Notes under the pieces: model-generated
Database searches by the model: none
What the model was told of the DNA's origin: nothing
The model's input: the letters and a program-made list of their open reading frames with translations, nothing else
NCBI RefSeq assembly: GCF_030272615.1
Contig: NC_081414.1
Coordinates: 1,323,001 to 1,387,000, forward strand
Source: Cryptomeria japonica
Taxonomy: Eukaryota; Streptophyta; Pinopsida; Cupressales; Cupressaceae
Direction of reading: 5' to 3'
Length of the DNA: 64,000 nt
Program-made: the position numbers and the translations under genes
In this document: piece after piece, positions 33,054-44,098 of the stretch
Numbering within the stretch: position 1 is the stretch's first letter
Layout: every line of letters begins with the position of its first letter

Positions 33054-33879
33054 GATTTGTCCCTTTCTTGAAACCTTACCAATTATCTTCCCTGAGAAAA
33101 AATATAACTATGTTTCGCCCTTTATAAAAGGAAACAAAGTACCAACAGTTGGATGAATTGATTAAAATTCAACCTCTGCATTAGAGGGAAGCTCCTCGTA
33201 TGATTTGCAATGAATTTATTATATAAATGAAATACTAATACTTTTTACCCGAAAGCATTGAAAGGCTTCAGCATTCATCCATCAACATGAATAAATGCCA
33301 TCAAACTAAGAGCATAGAAAATTTTCTAAAAAGAATTTAATGAGAGTTCACAGACTCTGATTTACAAACATGCTCACTATATAAATTCAAAGCACACCAG
33401 AGGCTCAACGATACTGAAGGATGATCGATACTCTCTCATGCCTCACAGGGCAAGGGGGATAAAGCAAATCAATATGTGTGTCTTCTAACAACTAATGATA
33501 ACCATGAATTGAGGAAAATACAAAGATAACTGATCACAGAATGATATCATGCCCATAACAAGTTTCTCAAGAAAGATTACTAATCTTCAAACACATAGAT
33601 TCAAAGATTGCATAACATAGCACTTCATTGATAATCAGCCATTGTATTCTCAAACAATCCATATGAAAACTAAAATGTTATCTGTTGCTCCTAAAAATCA
33701 TAGTTTTTCAGAACCATTACAAAGACAAGCTTTCCCACTTAAGTAGCCTCCAGGCTCATAGTTTTTACATAATCAAATTACATTTTACTTTGATCAAAGT
33801 TAGAGAAACCATTTATAATAACAAGAAAGAAAACTAAATCAACAGCCACTGTGAGGTTGACACCTCATCTTTGGATTAA
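33054..33879 (-). other. PPT and 3' untranslated region of minus type B element
   Basis: Matches 39770-40605 in inverted orientation; for example the segment around 33150-33220, with GAAGCTCCTCGTATGATTTG, has its reverse complement near 40450-40480. No coding region. Confidence 0.7.
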
Positions 33880-35530
33880 CTATGCTTCCACTGTGGCAGA
33901 AGAGGTTATGGATTTGTCCTGCTTTGTCGCAGAGCCACACAATTCTAGGTGTGCAGCTGAGAAGTTCAAGATGACCTGAAAATAAGGAAGACCAATGTGC
34001 TGAATTCTCTACTTCCACACCTCTTTGTCCATGTTTACTTGTGCTACTTTTGCCTTGTGTACCTCCAAATGGTTAGAACAGACTATGAGCATCAATTCGA
34101 TCCTTGCCACCTTTGAGAAGTCATTTGTGGTCAAATATTTTGTCATTTGAATGAATTGAATCCTTTCCTAAAAGATCTTGGTCATAGCCACAACTTCCTC
34201 AATTGTCTTGGCACCATCCTTCATGAGCCGGATTTTAATGCACTTGAGATCCTTCTGCATTGTATCGATAAAGTTTGTCAATCCTCTGAGCAATCTGGTG
34301 GATTCTTCGTGACCTTGCTTGATGATCGAGTTGCGCCACTCCACATTCTTCTTTGATACATACAATACATTGTCATCCATATTTTCCACTGGTTTTTCAG
34401 CCAAGAACTTCATCACCCCATATTTTTGTATATCATTCATTTGTGCAAGGACTGCTACCCATTTGATCCTTTCTTTCTCCCAAGCCACTATTTCCAGTTC
34501 TAATTCCTTGCTCATAGTTTCAGCATCTTTATAAACTTTCACCAGATTAATGATATAATCTGATCCTTGTTGCATTATAAGGTCCAACCATTTATTGAAC
34601 ATTTTTGTAACTACACTGTTCCTTTGAACCTAGTCTAACATTTTTTTGTTGGCCGGAGCTTTAGGATCAAATGATACTAGTATCTATGACAATGGTTGGG
34701 GGTTTGGATTATGGATGGCATTGATATACTCAACCATCTGAGTAACAACTTGCTTCAATTCCCTTTTGTCCTTTTCATCCTTCCATGTTCTTGAAATTAT
34801 CCTTTTTGTGGATGATTCCAAATGCCTAACATCCACAGCACGCGAAGCAACTCCCAAATCTATCTTTTGACTGTAAAATCCTCCTCAGTAGCTTTGTCTA
34901 CATCCTTTCCTGGAATTGATTTGGCTATTTCGGTCATCTAGTGACTTGTTGCTTCATCTACTTCAAGCATTGTTTGTGTCTTGAGTTTCTTCAGCTTTGA
35001 TGCCTTTCCCAAACATCTGATGACCATATCTTCCATTGGGATCGTAACCGGCACTACACTCTATTTCTTTCCAATAGCAGCTTCCAACCATCATGGTGCG
35101 TTTGCAGGCTCTTTAGGTGGAGGATTTGTCTATATATTAGGTGAAGTGACAATGACCAAGGTTTTCATGGGGTCTTGTTAGATTTCCTCTTCCTTACTAG
35201 TGTTCATTTCTTGCACCTCAAGCTCATCTAGATCTTGTGGATCCATTGTTTCCTCAATCTCTTCACTAGGGTCTAGGTCTACAACAACCTATTTCAAAAT
35301 GGGCTCCCTACTCTTCTTCTTACTCCTAGACCGAGTTACTCGAGCAACTATGAGACCTGATGGTGACCTCTTTGATCTCTTAGGTTGGATTTTCTCAACA
35401 ATAGGCCTTGAAACACCCGTTACCACCATGAAAACTGGAAATTCCTTAGGAAATCAGAGTTGGTTTTACCTTCAGTGCCTCCAATTTGCTCAAGTATGGC
35501 AGTTGCAACCCTTTCAACTATGGAAATAAA
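33880..35530 (-). pseudogene. Type B large ORF, copy with N-terminal half deleted
   Basis: On the minus strand a leader-like block at about 35520-35400 (matching 36330-36440 in the plus copy) jumps directly into the middle of the ORF at R-P-I-V-E-K-I-Q-P. Roughly 1.8 kb of the N-terminal coding region is therefore missing. The C-terminal part is well preserved: basic linker S-R-S-K-K-K-S, then a long helical region including M-F-N-K-W-L-D-L-I, S-K-E-L-E-L-E-I-V-A-W-E-K-E-R, V-L-Y-V-S-K-K-N-V-E-W-R-N and M-Q-K-D-L-K-C-I. It ends S-S-A-T-V-E-A before TAG at 33880-33882. It is closely related to 38603-39769. Function unknown. Confidence 0.7.
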
Positions 35531-35535
35531 TTCTT

Positions 35536-36298
35536 ACATTCCCTTCAATCAGACGAGAAAATATCTATAAAGCCACACACGCTTCATCATGATTTACCCA
35601 AGCGTGCGAAGTAATAGTGAAATGACTAAAATTTGACACCTTAATTATCCATCACTTCCACACAAGTAGTTGATGCACTCATGATTACTTTCCATATTTA
35701 GAATTTTAAACTGCTGAAAAGGGAATATTCACTCTTGTCGCGCCACTTTCATTTTCATCAAAAAGCCTTAGAGTTAGTTTTGAAGTAAACTCATGAACCT
35801 TGAACCATTTGACAAAAAGTTCAATGGTTCAAATTCATCTAAGAAATATAACAGTGGATGAGCGGCACACAACAATATCGGGAATGAGCGACAACGATGA
35901 TTATTGAACAGAAGCCTTCAACCATTGAACCGCTTGAGATTTGGTTCAAGGTTCAAGATCAGAAACCAACTTAAAACTTATGGACCCACACTCGTTATAC
36001 AATGATACATTGTCGTAACTCACAAAAGGCATATTCAACCTTGAACCATTTGACAAAAAGTTCACGGGTTCATAACTCAAGATGTAAAACAAGAACACAC
36101 TTACTCACACGAAGACAAAGACCACAAATGACTTTCTTCTAAAATGTGCTTTGAACCTTGAACCTATTGAACTTTTTAGAAAGAGTTCAATAGTTCAAGT
36201 ACGAAGGAAAACAAATGACTCGACAAAAATAAAGGCACAATAAGGCAACCCACAAGTATGAACATTTCAAAAAAAGAAAATTTTGGAGAGGACTAACA
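35536..36298 (+). repeat. 5' LTR of the plus-strand type B element
   Basis: Inverted copy of 32256-33053. It ends GGACTAACA at 36298; its first bases near 35536 are degenerate. GTTCAA/TTGAAC words are dense at 35795-36195 (for example GAACCTTGAACCATTTGAC). It is joined almost directly to the 5' end of the minus-strand copy (35530), giving a head-to-head arrangement. Confidence 0.72.
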
Positions 36299-36574
36299 TT
36301 ATTCAAAAAGAATATATGAATTCATCTGCATAATTTGTAAGGGTTGTAGTTGCTATAATTGAGCGAATTAGAGACGCCGAAGGTAAATTCAGCTCTACTT
36401 TCTTGAGAGGGCTTCACAAATTCATGGTGGTAACAGGTGAGTTCAAATGATTCCCCTATGCTGCATTTCTTTAGTTCTGAAGATTTATCAGTTGTAGGAA
36501 GAAAGTCTTTAGTTTGTTGGAGAAGAATTCTACCCTATTTTAGAATTGCTTGATTAAAAGTATAGGTAGGCAGT

Positions 36575-39500
36575 ATGAGGCCGATACTGTCGAAACTTGG
36601 TCTGACATCTTATTTAGTGAGCATATTACTAGAGCTAGATGATACTTCCTTGGCTCACGCCAACCTGGGGGATTTCTTAGAAAGAACCAAGAACCCTCAA
36701 GCTAGTTCAATAATGGAGAAAATAGTGAGAAGTGGTCTCATTGAAGCCACTGTGTTTCCACTCGCTACACCATGTCCAGATTTGTTGGTAGCTTGTATGA
36801 ATAGGTATGATGTTGAGAATAGATGCATAAGAACCAGCAATGGTGAGCTACTAGTTGGTATCAACAAGGAAATAGTAATGGCAGTGATGGGAACCCCCCA
36901 CAAGGAATCATATGAGGACTGGTCAATTGGGACCTCATATGCCTTCTTCTCTGAGAAGAAGAGTGTGTATAGAAGTGTAATTTTAATAAAATGGCTCCTT
37001 AAAGTTTAAAAGGGAGGGTCACGACTGTCGAAGCCCCTTACCAGAGAGCACTTCATCACAAAAGTGTGAGACATTGTTATACTGCTAAATAGGCTAAAAG
37101 GGAATTCACACTCCTTTTACTAGGAAGATTGGATGTATTTTTACATTCAGGTGCTATTATCAGGTGCCAAATATCTTGACTAGACGTAGGTAATTGCAGA
37201 GAGACTCCATGAAGGTTTAAGTAACTTTGTGGGTATGTCTAGTTTTTATATGTCCTCTTATCTTTTCTACATATTAGCTTGTACCATAGATTGGCCTGGC
37301 TTTCTCAATGAACCATGGTTGGATGGTATGAGGGTTTATGATTACTATCCTTTGTTACAGTAGCAAAAACATGTAGAACATATTGCCAGATGGAATGGTG
37401 TCTTCACAGGGAGACTTGCTTTTAAAATACAAGGTGATGTGAACAAGAGAATGTCAGTTGAAGCAATGGAGGTAATAAGTATATATGGAAGATTATTCAT
37501 CCAATTTCCTAGGTTCACCTATCTTCGAGTAGGTGGTTTCGAAGGTGAACCATTCAGGCTACCTAGGTATGCCTTCGATAGCTATGTACTCATAGAGGTG
37601 AGCAGGCAACTAGCTCATATTGATAAAAAAAAAAGTTAGGGGCAAAAGGCGAATCTGGAGTTGCCTTTCCTGATGAACTTGGATACTACAGTTGTAAGTT
37701 TGTGTCTGATGCTTTAAATTTGGAATTGGAATTTAAGAAGATGAACCTGTAGCCCTATGTTGCTAGACATAGGTTTGATAGTAGAGGTTATGTCGTGGAA
37801 AACCTAAATGTGGATGACCACTTCTATCATGAACCCCAGTTGGAAGATTACTGGGATAATTGCAATGATGAATATGAGGTAAGGAGGAGACTCTGGTCAA
37901 GATTTACTATGCAGCAGATAATCACCATGAAACTTCCTATCAATGTATCCGGAGTACAAGAGGAAACAGGGGAAGATATTCTGGATCGTGAATTCAACAA
38001 GGAAGTTCAAGGAAAGACAATCCCTGAGATTGACTAGAATAAAAAGGAAGATGATAATACTCAAGCTAAAACTTTTAATGTTGTAAGGAGAACTAAGAAG
38101 TTGTTGAGAGACCGAAAATTTAAGAAAGGATCACTCATATCCTCCCATGAACTAACAGTTGATTCACATGTTGTGACTCAACTTCCTATTTCTTCCACTA
38201 ATGAAATTGTTGATGTTGTAGGTGGTTCAAAGTCAATTGTTGAAAAAATCCAACCCATGAGATCAAAAAGGTCATTGTTAGGTTCTACAGCACCCCGAGT
38301 AACTTGGTCAAGGAGCAAGAAAAAGGGCAAAAAGCCAGCATTGAGCCAGATTGTTGTCGACCTGGATCCAAGTGAAGAGGTTGAAGTAATAATGGATCAA
38401 TAGGATTTGGGTGAACCTACGGTACAAGAAATGGACATAGGTAAAGAAATAGAGGGTGAATTAAATCCAATGAACACTCTTCGTTATTGTTAATTCACCA
38501 AGTACCCAGACAACTCCTCCATCTAAAGAACCTGCAAACACTCTGTGATGGTTAGAGGCTTCTATTGGGAAGAAACGCAATGGGGTACCGATCACAATCC
38601 CTATGAAAGATATGGTCAGCAAGTGTCTCGGAAAGGTGTTCAAGCCAAAAAGGCTCAAAACACAGGCAATTCTTGAGGTAGATGAAGTAACAGGTCATTG
38701 GACAACCGAGATGGATAAGCCTATCCTAGGTAGAGACTCAGACAAAGTCACTAAAGATGACTTCATAGTAGAAAAAATTGATCTGGGGGTTGCTTCGCGA
38801 GCCGTTGATGTTAAACACTTGGAGTCTTCCACGAAGAGAATGATTTGCAGATCATGGAAAGATGAAAAGGATAAAAAAGAGTTGAAGCAAATCATCACTC
38901 AAATGGCTGAGTACATTAATGTCATTCACCATCCAAATCCTAAACCCTTGTCACAAGTGGCATTATCATTTGATCCAAAATCTCCAGCAAATCAAAAGAT
39001 GTTAGATCAAGTTCAAAGAAACAGAATGGTCGTGGAGATGTTCAATAAATGGCTTGATCTCATAGTACAACAAGGTTTAGACTTTATTGTCAATCTAGTG
39101 AAAGTATATGAGGATGTTGTGACTGTGAGCAAGGAATTAGAATTAGAGGTCATTTCCTGGGAGAAAGAAAGGACCAAATGGGTGGCAGTTCTTGCGTAGA
39201 TGAATGATATACACAAATTTGGTGTGATGAAATTCTTGGCTGAAAAACCTGTACAGAGTTTGGATGACAATGTATTGTATGTATCGAAGAAAAACGTGGA
39301 GTGGCGAAATTTAATTATCAAACTTGACCACAAGGAGTCCACCAAATTTATAAAAGGATCGATGGATCTGATCGATGCCATGCAAAAAGATCTTAAATGC
39401 ATTGACATCCAACTTATGAAAGATGATGCTCAGACAATCAAAGCAGCCACAGATATGATGAAAATCTTCCAAGAAAGGATACAGTTCATTCGGGAGACAA

Positions 39501-39769
39501 AATCATTGACTATGGATGATTTCTCAAAAGTAGTCAGGATTGAGTCAAAGCTCACAGTTTATTCTGATCATCTGGAAGTGCACAACGTAAGGGTGACACA
39601 AGTAAATATGGATAATGAGGTCTCGAAGCAACGAATTCAACATATCGAACTCCCCTATTTCCAAGTCATCCTAAACTTCTCAATGACACATTTAGAGTGG
39701 CATGGCATGCACAGTTCTGTGGCAAAGCAGGATAGGCCAGTGGCTTCCTCTGCCACGATGGAGTCATGA
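36575..39769 (+). pseudogene. Type B large ORF, about 1065 codons, no known domain
   Basis: Starts M-R-P-I-L-S-K-L-G-L at 36575 and ends A-T-M-E-S with TGA at 39767-39769. The N-terminal part (36575-37640) carries the motif I-N-K-E-I-V-M-A-V-M-G-T-P (36859-36897), shared in form with types A and C. The middle (37640-38480) is acidic and then basic (S-R-S-K-K-K-G-K-K at about 38310-38340), possibly a nuclear-localisation-like linker. The C-terminus (38603-39760) is predominantly helical (K-D-E-K-D-K-K-E-L-K-Q, S-K-E-L-E-L-E-V-I-S-W-E-K-E-R). Frame changes occur at the A-run near 37627 and near 38480; several single stops are present. The leader is 36299-36574. I recognise no gag, protease, RT or integrase. 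Encoded between an LTR and a PPT, it is element cargo rather than a host gene. Confidence 0.72.
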
Positions 39770-40605
39770 TCAATTAGGGGATGAGCTATCAGCCTTTCTG
39801 TGGCTGTTTTTTTAGTTTCTCTTGTTTTAAGCAAACGGTTTCTTTAACCTCTGGTTAAAGTGAATTTTTAATTATTATGTAACAAACTATGAGCCTAGAG
39901 GTTATTTAAGCTAGGAAGTAAGTTTATGTTGGGGTCCAAAAAATGGTGATTTTTTAAGGAACAAACGAAAAATTTATTTTCTGTGAATTTCTTAAAACTA
40001 GAATGATTGGTTTATCAATGAAATTTTATGGCGTGCAGTCTTTAAATCTGTGTGTTCGAGGAATTAGTGATCTTTATTGAGAAATTTTCTAATGTGCATA
40101 ATATCATTTTGTTATCAGTTATTCCTATGTTTTATGAATTCGTTGTTACCATTATTTAAAATTAAATTCATTATGGATTGAGTAGTGTTGATCCCCCTTG
40201 TCCTATGAGACATGGGAGAGAATCGATCAGTGTTCATACTACTATGCATTTTCTTTGCTTTGAATTTATGAAATGAACATGTGTGGAAATAGGAGTCTGT
40301 GAGCTCTTATTTGAAATCGATCTTCAGAATATTCTTTCAGTTTTATTTTAAAAGCATTCCTTTGTGTTGATAGATGAATGCTAAAGCCTTTTCACACTTT
40401 CCGGTTAAAAGTATATCCATTTCAAATTTTTCTGCATAAAATTCATTGCAAATCATACGAGGAGCTTCCCTCTAATGCAGAGGATGGATTTTAATTGGTT
40501 CATCCAACTATTGGTTTATTTGTTTTCCTTTCACAAAGGGGTGTACAAGAGTCATATTATTATTCAAAGAAAGCAAACATTATAATTTGAAGAAAGGGGC
40601 AAATA
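39770..40605 (+). other. 3' untranslated region and PPT of plus type B element
   Basis: Ends with GAAGAAAGGGGCAAAT (about 40589-40604), followed by TGTTAACCAACA at 40606, the start of the 3' LTR. That LTR stops being recognisable within about 15-30 bp, so it is truncated. Confidence 0.68.
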
Positions 40606-40759
40606 TGTTAACCAACATGAAGTAGTAAGATCATAAAGCCCATTGAGGGCTTGGTGTATCTTGCATCTTTGATGTCTTGATAAATTTTTTTCAATGCAAA
40701 CCTTTTTACTTTACCGAGAGTATGCTTAGTCTCATATTCTCGCTAGAGTGGGGGATAAA
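40606..40759 (+). other. LTR stub joined to the 3' end of another LTR element
   Basis: A few bases of the type B 3' LTR, then unrelated sequence ending in a purine tract GAGTGGGGGATAAA (40746-40759) that precedes the LTR start at 40760. This marks a deletion or insertion junction. Confidence 0.5.
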
Positions 40760-41810
40760 TGTAGCATCCTAAATTGTACTCCCTTACAATTTTGTCCTCA
40801 TTTGGGTCCTCACCTTGATGTTCATCTCTTGAGGCCTGATCAGAGCCCTGATTCTACTCACACCATGCAATAAACTCAATTTTTTCAACGCACACACCTT
40901 CTCCCCTATTTTTTTGTGTCCTTGATTGCTCAGAACCAAAGCATTAGTGCCCTGGTCCTCCCAATCAGGGCCCATTTTGGGGCCCCTTAATAGTCATTTG
41001 AAATGAGCACGAATCCTGATCTCGATCTCATATTAGTTCATGTCAGAAAATTAAGTTGTTTTTTGACTGGCAAGTATAAAAGGAGGTTGACCCCTCTCAT
41101 TTTAATATCAATTCGAATTCATGTCCACTGAAGAGAGAAAAATTAACATCTACATTCAAGTGAGCAAGAAAGCAGTCTTCTTTCAAGCATTAGAGCGGAA
41201 GTGGGGTCAAGATTCAAGCATTAAAGGTGGCATTCATGTTCTATGTTTTATGAAGACCACACGAAACCCTAATTCCTTGTGAAGACAAACAAAACTTCAT
41301 AAAAAGGTAATCATTAGTGTTTCAAGCATTTTTCAACATTTCCCTCAAAAAGAAATCATTTTCATTATAACAATTCATTTATATTTCATTTTTATTTCAT
41401 CGTTAATTTCAAAAGCGGGGTTTGACCTAAGGCAAACCCCTATTCTCAACCACTTTCCCTTCTCTATTGTGTGTAGGAGCAGGTATAGAGCTGTAATTTT
41501 TCAGGATCAACTTTACTCACAGAGACGAACAGGTTCCCTCTTGGACAACAAAATGTTTGGAGGATCAGAGTGATGGGAATTTTGGTCCAAACAATTCAGG
41601 ATGACCTTTTGGGAATAGATCCGAACATTTGCATATTGTTTAGATCTAGGTTCGTGGCTCTATCCAACAAATATAGCTCAATGTTTATGCATAATTTCTT
41701 CAATTTCAGCACATTTGCCCTAATTCCAATATTTTCACAATTTAACTTAAAAAGAGGGTGTGTTGCTAAAATTAGGGTCAATTGTAATAAACATGCACGT
41801 AGATGAGACA
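40760..41810 (+). repeat. LTR of a different family (TGTAGCATCC), 3' copy
   Basis: Starts TGTAGCATCCTAAATTG right after a PPT, so it is a 3' LTR on the plus strand. A TATAAAAGG box occurs at about 41075, a plausible promoter and transcript start for this LTR. The right end is uncertain; AGATGAGACA near 41811 is the best candidate I see. Confidence 0.55.
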
Positions 41811-42558
41811 ATATAAATGAAATTATGAAGAAAATTGAAAGCTAAATAAAATCAAACCAAAAGATCCTTTGAGATGTCCCATCTTCCTCTATTTTTGAGG
41901 ACCTTGAAGGTGTTGGATTTGTTGGCTCTCAGCGGAGCAATTACCTCCAAAGTGGCAACTCAAAAGTTGAGTAGCTACTTCATGATTATGCAAATGTATG
42001 AGGCTAAGATGATTGTATGCATGATTAGCTGAAATGGTGATTTAAGCTACATGATTGATAAATGGAAACTAAATTAACATGCTAAAAGCTATTGTAAACA
42101 TGATAATATTGATCTAACTGTCAATTATGCTAGATGATTAAGATATAAAATGCCTATAGTAATGATTCTAAAATATAAGATGCAAGGGATTTTTATTGCT
42201 CCAAAATGAGGGGTATTTATAGGATTTTAAAGGCCAAAGTTGAGGTGGCAGAAATCAATAGTCTAGATTCGATCTAAAGATATCAAGGGCTAGGATTGAG
42301 GAAGTTGGAGAAGAGGTTGGAGGGAGGGACACATGTCATCTTTTTGGTGACAAGTGTCAACAAACCTTGCTCATGAGAGGGCAAGTGTCCAAGGGAGAAG
42401 ACATGTGGCCAAACTGCCATGTCTCTCAAGGAGGGGATATCCAACCCACATGAGGTTAGAATAAAAGAGGTTAGGATGTGCAAGATAGGATAGGGTTAGT
42501 TAAACATAGGATTAGACTGAATGGGTTAGGTTAGGGGGTGGTTAGGCTAGGTGGTTAG
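41811..42558 (-). other. LTR-like fragment, minus orientation, no gene
   Basis: On the minus strand a TATAAATACCCCTC phrase (about 42208-42222) looks like a TATA box, followed downstream by AT-rich sequence. The phrase GGGCTAGGATTGAG on the plus strand (about 42290) also occurs in the TGTAGACACC LTRs (near 9055 and 30385). It is cut on the right by the type C LTR at 42559. Confidence 0.4.
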
Positions 42559-43720
42559 TGTTAGGCCCAATATGGAAAGCTAATGTACTAAGAGGGGAGG
42601 GGTGAATCAGTACTCCAAAACTTTTCTTTAATAATAACCTTACTATTATGCATAAACAGAATAGTGCAGTAACATAAAATAAAATTAAAACAAACAGATA
42701 ACAATCATACATGATTCACTCCATAACACATATATTTTGGTCAAGCAGAAACTCTTGGTTAGAGAGAAAAACTGCGGTGGGGATGGCACCCACAACTTCA
42801 CTACTGCAATAATAAATATTGCTCGATTAGAGCTACATTTAGCTATTTCTGATAGCTTACCTTGTTAGGAGTAACAAGATCTATTAGATCTACCTTACTA
42901 AAGGATTTCACAATACTATATAAATGTTGCACCTGGTTAGAGAATTTACAATTTATAGACTTGGTTAGAGTCTTTTACCCTGTTAAAGGTATCTCTTACA
43001 ACTTCAAAATATTACAATAGAGTCATTACAAATATCTGCAACTTTACATCTGAAATGTTATAGCAGATTCTATGTGCTCAGAATAAGATTACCTAGCTTG
43101 TAGCATACCTCGGTAAATCCTTCTGTTTACTCTGTTCTTCGACTGTTCACTGATAACCTTCTCAGTGACCTCTCTATGTCTCTGTAACAGTCTTCCTTCA
43201 TGCATACACACACATACACTCATACACATTCATCCATACTCATTTCTCTCTTCCCATGCTATATAAATAGATCTCTTACAACGGTGATCTAATTCATTGC
43301 TTCGATCTTACAAAAAGATTCCTCGAATGAATAACTAAACAAAATATTTCATTGGTTAGATTGACCTTGCAATCAAACATAATCTTCTAGTGCAATTTCC
43401 AATGTAAAAACGGTTAGATGTGCCTCGATCTTGTAACATGTTTTCATGTGCATGTCCAGGTTCAATGTATCTGGTAAAATGTTTCACTCGGTGAATATCA
43501 ACTCGGTGAGTTATCTTTACTGCTCGGTAGCCATGAAACAATACTCGATAAACAGCTCGGTGAATACTGCGTTCTGTGACTGCTTTCTTCTGTAACCGAC
43601 TAGACTATTCATACCGACTTCTCTGTGTGTACCGACTGCATGATTCAGTAATACTAACTGACTAGAATATATAGTATGACTTTGAATATAAAACTAATGG
43701 CAATTTGATAAGTAGTAACA
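42559..43720 (-). repeat. 3' LTR of type C element, 1162 bp
   Basis: On the minus strand it starts TGTTACTACTTATC (43720) and ends GGGCCTAACA (42559). The segment 42559-43015 matches 49392-49849 nearly base for base. A G-run near 42591-42603 is the C-run motif near LTR 3' ends seen in other LTRs here. Confidence 0.88.
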
Positions 43721-44098
43721 ATCTCCCCTTTTGACATTAGTTGAGATGTTTGACAAAAACTACTTTCAAAGTCATAACTCAAAAACTATATACTTGCAAA
43801 ATGACTACACTTGAAAAATATATACAATAGTCAATGAGATAGTATATGCAGATATACTCCCCTTATCATTATTCTGTACATAACTCTGAATTTTGTTACT
43901 CGATTTAGTTCTGTGCTTGAGTGCTCTGAATGCTCTATATAATCTGCTCGGTATACTCCCCTTGTATACAATACTCAAAACTGTGTTACCAAAACTGTAT
44001 CACTCTCAAAATATAGAATTACTCCCCCTTTGTCAGGTATTACTTTCCTCTATGTAGTATCATAATATTACTCCCCCTTTTTAACAAACATCAAAAAC
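43721..44098 (-). other. PPT and 3' untranslated region of type C element
   Basis: The PPT on the minus strand is CAAAAGGGGAGAT (43721-43733). The remainder shows repeated ACTCCCC words on the plus strand (43856, 43955, 44030 and 44070), i.e. extra purine tracts, as in the remnant at 19975-20369. Confidence 0.7.
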
